The position numbers were made by a program, and so were the translations under genes. From positions 1-20,531 of the forward strand of contig DBYQ01000053.1 of NCBI GenBank assembly GCA_002310015.1: 20,531 nucleotides of DNA. The letters run 5' to 3'. Source of the DNA: Bacteroidales bacterium UBA1182 (GTDB lineage: Bacteria; Bacteroidota; Bacteroidia; Bacteroidales; Bacteroidaceae). Below the pieces are notes generated by a model. The model saw only the letters and a list, made by a program, of their open reading frames with translations. It was not told where the DNA came from and did not search any database. Positions 19,723 to 20,531 of the stretch are shown here, one piece after another (position 1 is the first letter of the stretch; every line of letters begins with the position of its first letter).

Positions 19723-20412
19723 TCAGGATAGTTTTGCCAGGATTGAAATATCGGCTGTTACTTTCTGGTTTAACTTGACGCATACCAGCGTATCAACCGG
19801 GAGATATACATCAACTCTGGAGCCGAACTTGATGAATCCCATGTGTTTGTCAATGTGGGCCTCATCACCGGGCTTGCAGTATGTTACAACTCTGCGGGCC
19901 AGGGCTCCGGCAATCTGGCGGAGCATGATCTCCTTGCCCTCAGGGGTCTTAATCACAACGAGTGAACGCTCATTCTCAGTGCTGGCCTTAGGCTTGAAGG
20001 CGGCGTAGAAACTGCCGTCCTGATGCTCTACCTTGGTTACCGTTCCGTTTACGGGGAACCAGTTGGCGTGTACACTGTAAACGCTCATGAATATTGACAC
20101 TACTATGCGGCGGTCCTTGAAGTAGTCTGTCTCATCAACCTCTTCAATTGCCACTATGGTGCCGTCAGCAGGCGATACCACCACTTTCTCAACGTCATCG
20201 CTGGGGAAACGTCTTACCGGATTCCTGAAGAAATGCAGAAAAAACCATACGAACATCAGCGTTATGCCTAATGCCAGGTATGACCACCATCCGTAGATGG
20301 GCGTAATCAGGAATAGGGGCAGGTTAATTACAAAGAAAAGAACTGCCACTATGGTGAGTGTAGTTTTTCCCTCGGGGTTTATTGTGGTATGCTTTCCGTT
20401 GTTCTCAGCCAT
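19723..20412 (-). CDS. psd: Phosphatidylserine decarboxylase proenzyme
   Basis: This 229-aa inner-membrane enzyme converts phosphatidylserine to phosphatidylethanolamine. It is the short PSD-A type: two N-terminal hydrophobic helices (~17-60), FFRNPVR (61-67), VVVSPADG (77-84), MSVYSVHANWFPVNG (109-123) and the self-cleavage site FG197-S198 in GFIKFGSRVD, where S198 becomes the pyruvoyl group. M at 20412 (MAENNGKH) was chosen over an in-frame ATG at 20490. The added 26 residues would be encoded by a palindromic repeat (20459-20487) and by the promoter itself (-7 at 20432-20439). It is the first gene of the five-gene operon. Confidence 0.95.
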   Translation of the reverse strand: MAENNGKHTTINPEGKTTLTIVAVLFFVINLPLFLITPIYGWWSYLALGITLMFVWFFLHFFRNPVRRFPSDDVEKVVVSPADGTIVAIEEVDETDYFKDRRIVVSIFMSVYSVHANWFPVNGTVTKVEHQDGSFYAAFKPKASTENERSLVVIKTPEGKEIMLRQIAGALARRVVTYCKPGDEAHIDKHMGFIKFGSRVDVYLPVDTLVCVKLNQKVTADISILAKLS

Positions 20413-20431
20413 TACGTTAGTATTTATTTTA

Positions 20432-20439
20432 CAAAGATA
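20432..20439 (-). promoter_or_regulatory. Promoter -7 element TATCTTTG of the psd operon
   Basis: Read leftwards this is TATCTTTG, 20 bp before the ATG at 20412. A TTGTG-like -33 would fall at about 20460-20464, inside the arm of repeat R4. Confidence 0.65.
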
Positions 20440-20458
20440 GAACTTTTGCAGATAAAGT

Positions 20459-20487
20459 ACACAATAGGGACGGTTCTTTTTGTGTTC
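20459..20487. repeat. Dispersed palindromic repeat, copy R4 (degenerate)
   Basis: TACACAATAGGGACGGTTCT followed by TTTTGTGTT gives ACACA/TGTGT arms around a GGGAC core, related to R1-R3. It lies just upstream of the psd promoter. It is the source of the spurious N-terminal extension MEHKKNRPYC of psd; the same repeat read in the DUF2442-HTH tail gives KRPYCV. Confidence 0.6.
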
Positions 20488-20531
20488 CATATAAAATCTG
20501 CACAGAGAACTTTTGGGGTATCGGTATCAGA

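Overview
The window reads as a piece of a Bacteroidales chromosome (Bacteroides/Prevotella-like, moderate GC). The evidence is the recurrent promoter -7 element TAnnTTTG, sometimes with TTTG 19-21 bp upstream, several lipoproteins with Bacteroidetes-type lipoboxes, a beta-propeller surface lipoprotein, a DUF4834 protein and Shine-Dalgarno-poor gene starts. Family names come from motif recognition alone; no search was run.

Layout. Positions 1-3520 hold a terminator, a coiled-coil protein, a 600-aa lipoprotein with a C-terminal thioredoxin domain, and a small periplasmic protein made of two TonB-plug-like modules. Two near-identical 54-bp hairpins flank the last two genes. Positions 3529-5674 hold a CatB/Vat-type acetyltransferase and a divergent beta-propeller lipoprotein. 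Positions 5675-6179 are non-coding with decayed repeats. Positions 6180-11281 are all on the minus strand: an AAA ATPase with DUF4143, NAD+ synthetase (nadE), a YgjP-type metallopeptidase, a small lipoprotein and a GNAT acetyltransferase. Positions 11282-17171 are accessory and defence-flavoured: an 86-aa conserved-looking small protein with a folded leader, an Abi_2 (HEPN) toxin-like gene behind a short RNA leader with its own terminator-like hairpin, a nuclease-helicase/NUDIX/MmcQ operon, and a DUF4160 plus DUF2442-HTH pair with a palindromic operator inside its promoter. Positions 17143-20412 form one minus-strand operon: psd, pssA, DUF4834, a FISUMP-like lipoprotein and a tyrosine phosphatase.

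Three signals deserve most attention. (1) Two promoter regions 4 kb apart each carry three 17-bp direct repeats at exactly 33-bp period. The two sets differ in sequence but share the architecture; one precedes the AAA/DUF4143 gene and the other precedes the folded leader and small protein. (2) The Abi_2/HEPN gene has a consensus promoter followed by an ~87-nt leader with a compact GC hairpin and T-rich tail, which could be a partner RNA or an attenuator. (3) A dispersed palindromic repeat (TGACACA...TGTGTCA) sits so that its first three bases are the TGA stop codon of three different genes, and a fourth copy abuts the psd promoter.

Several starts were placed downstream of the longest possible frame because a promoter or signal peptide decides it (acetyltransferase 4179, beta-propeller 4457, Abi 12968, psd 20412).
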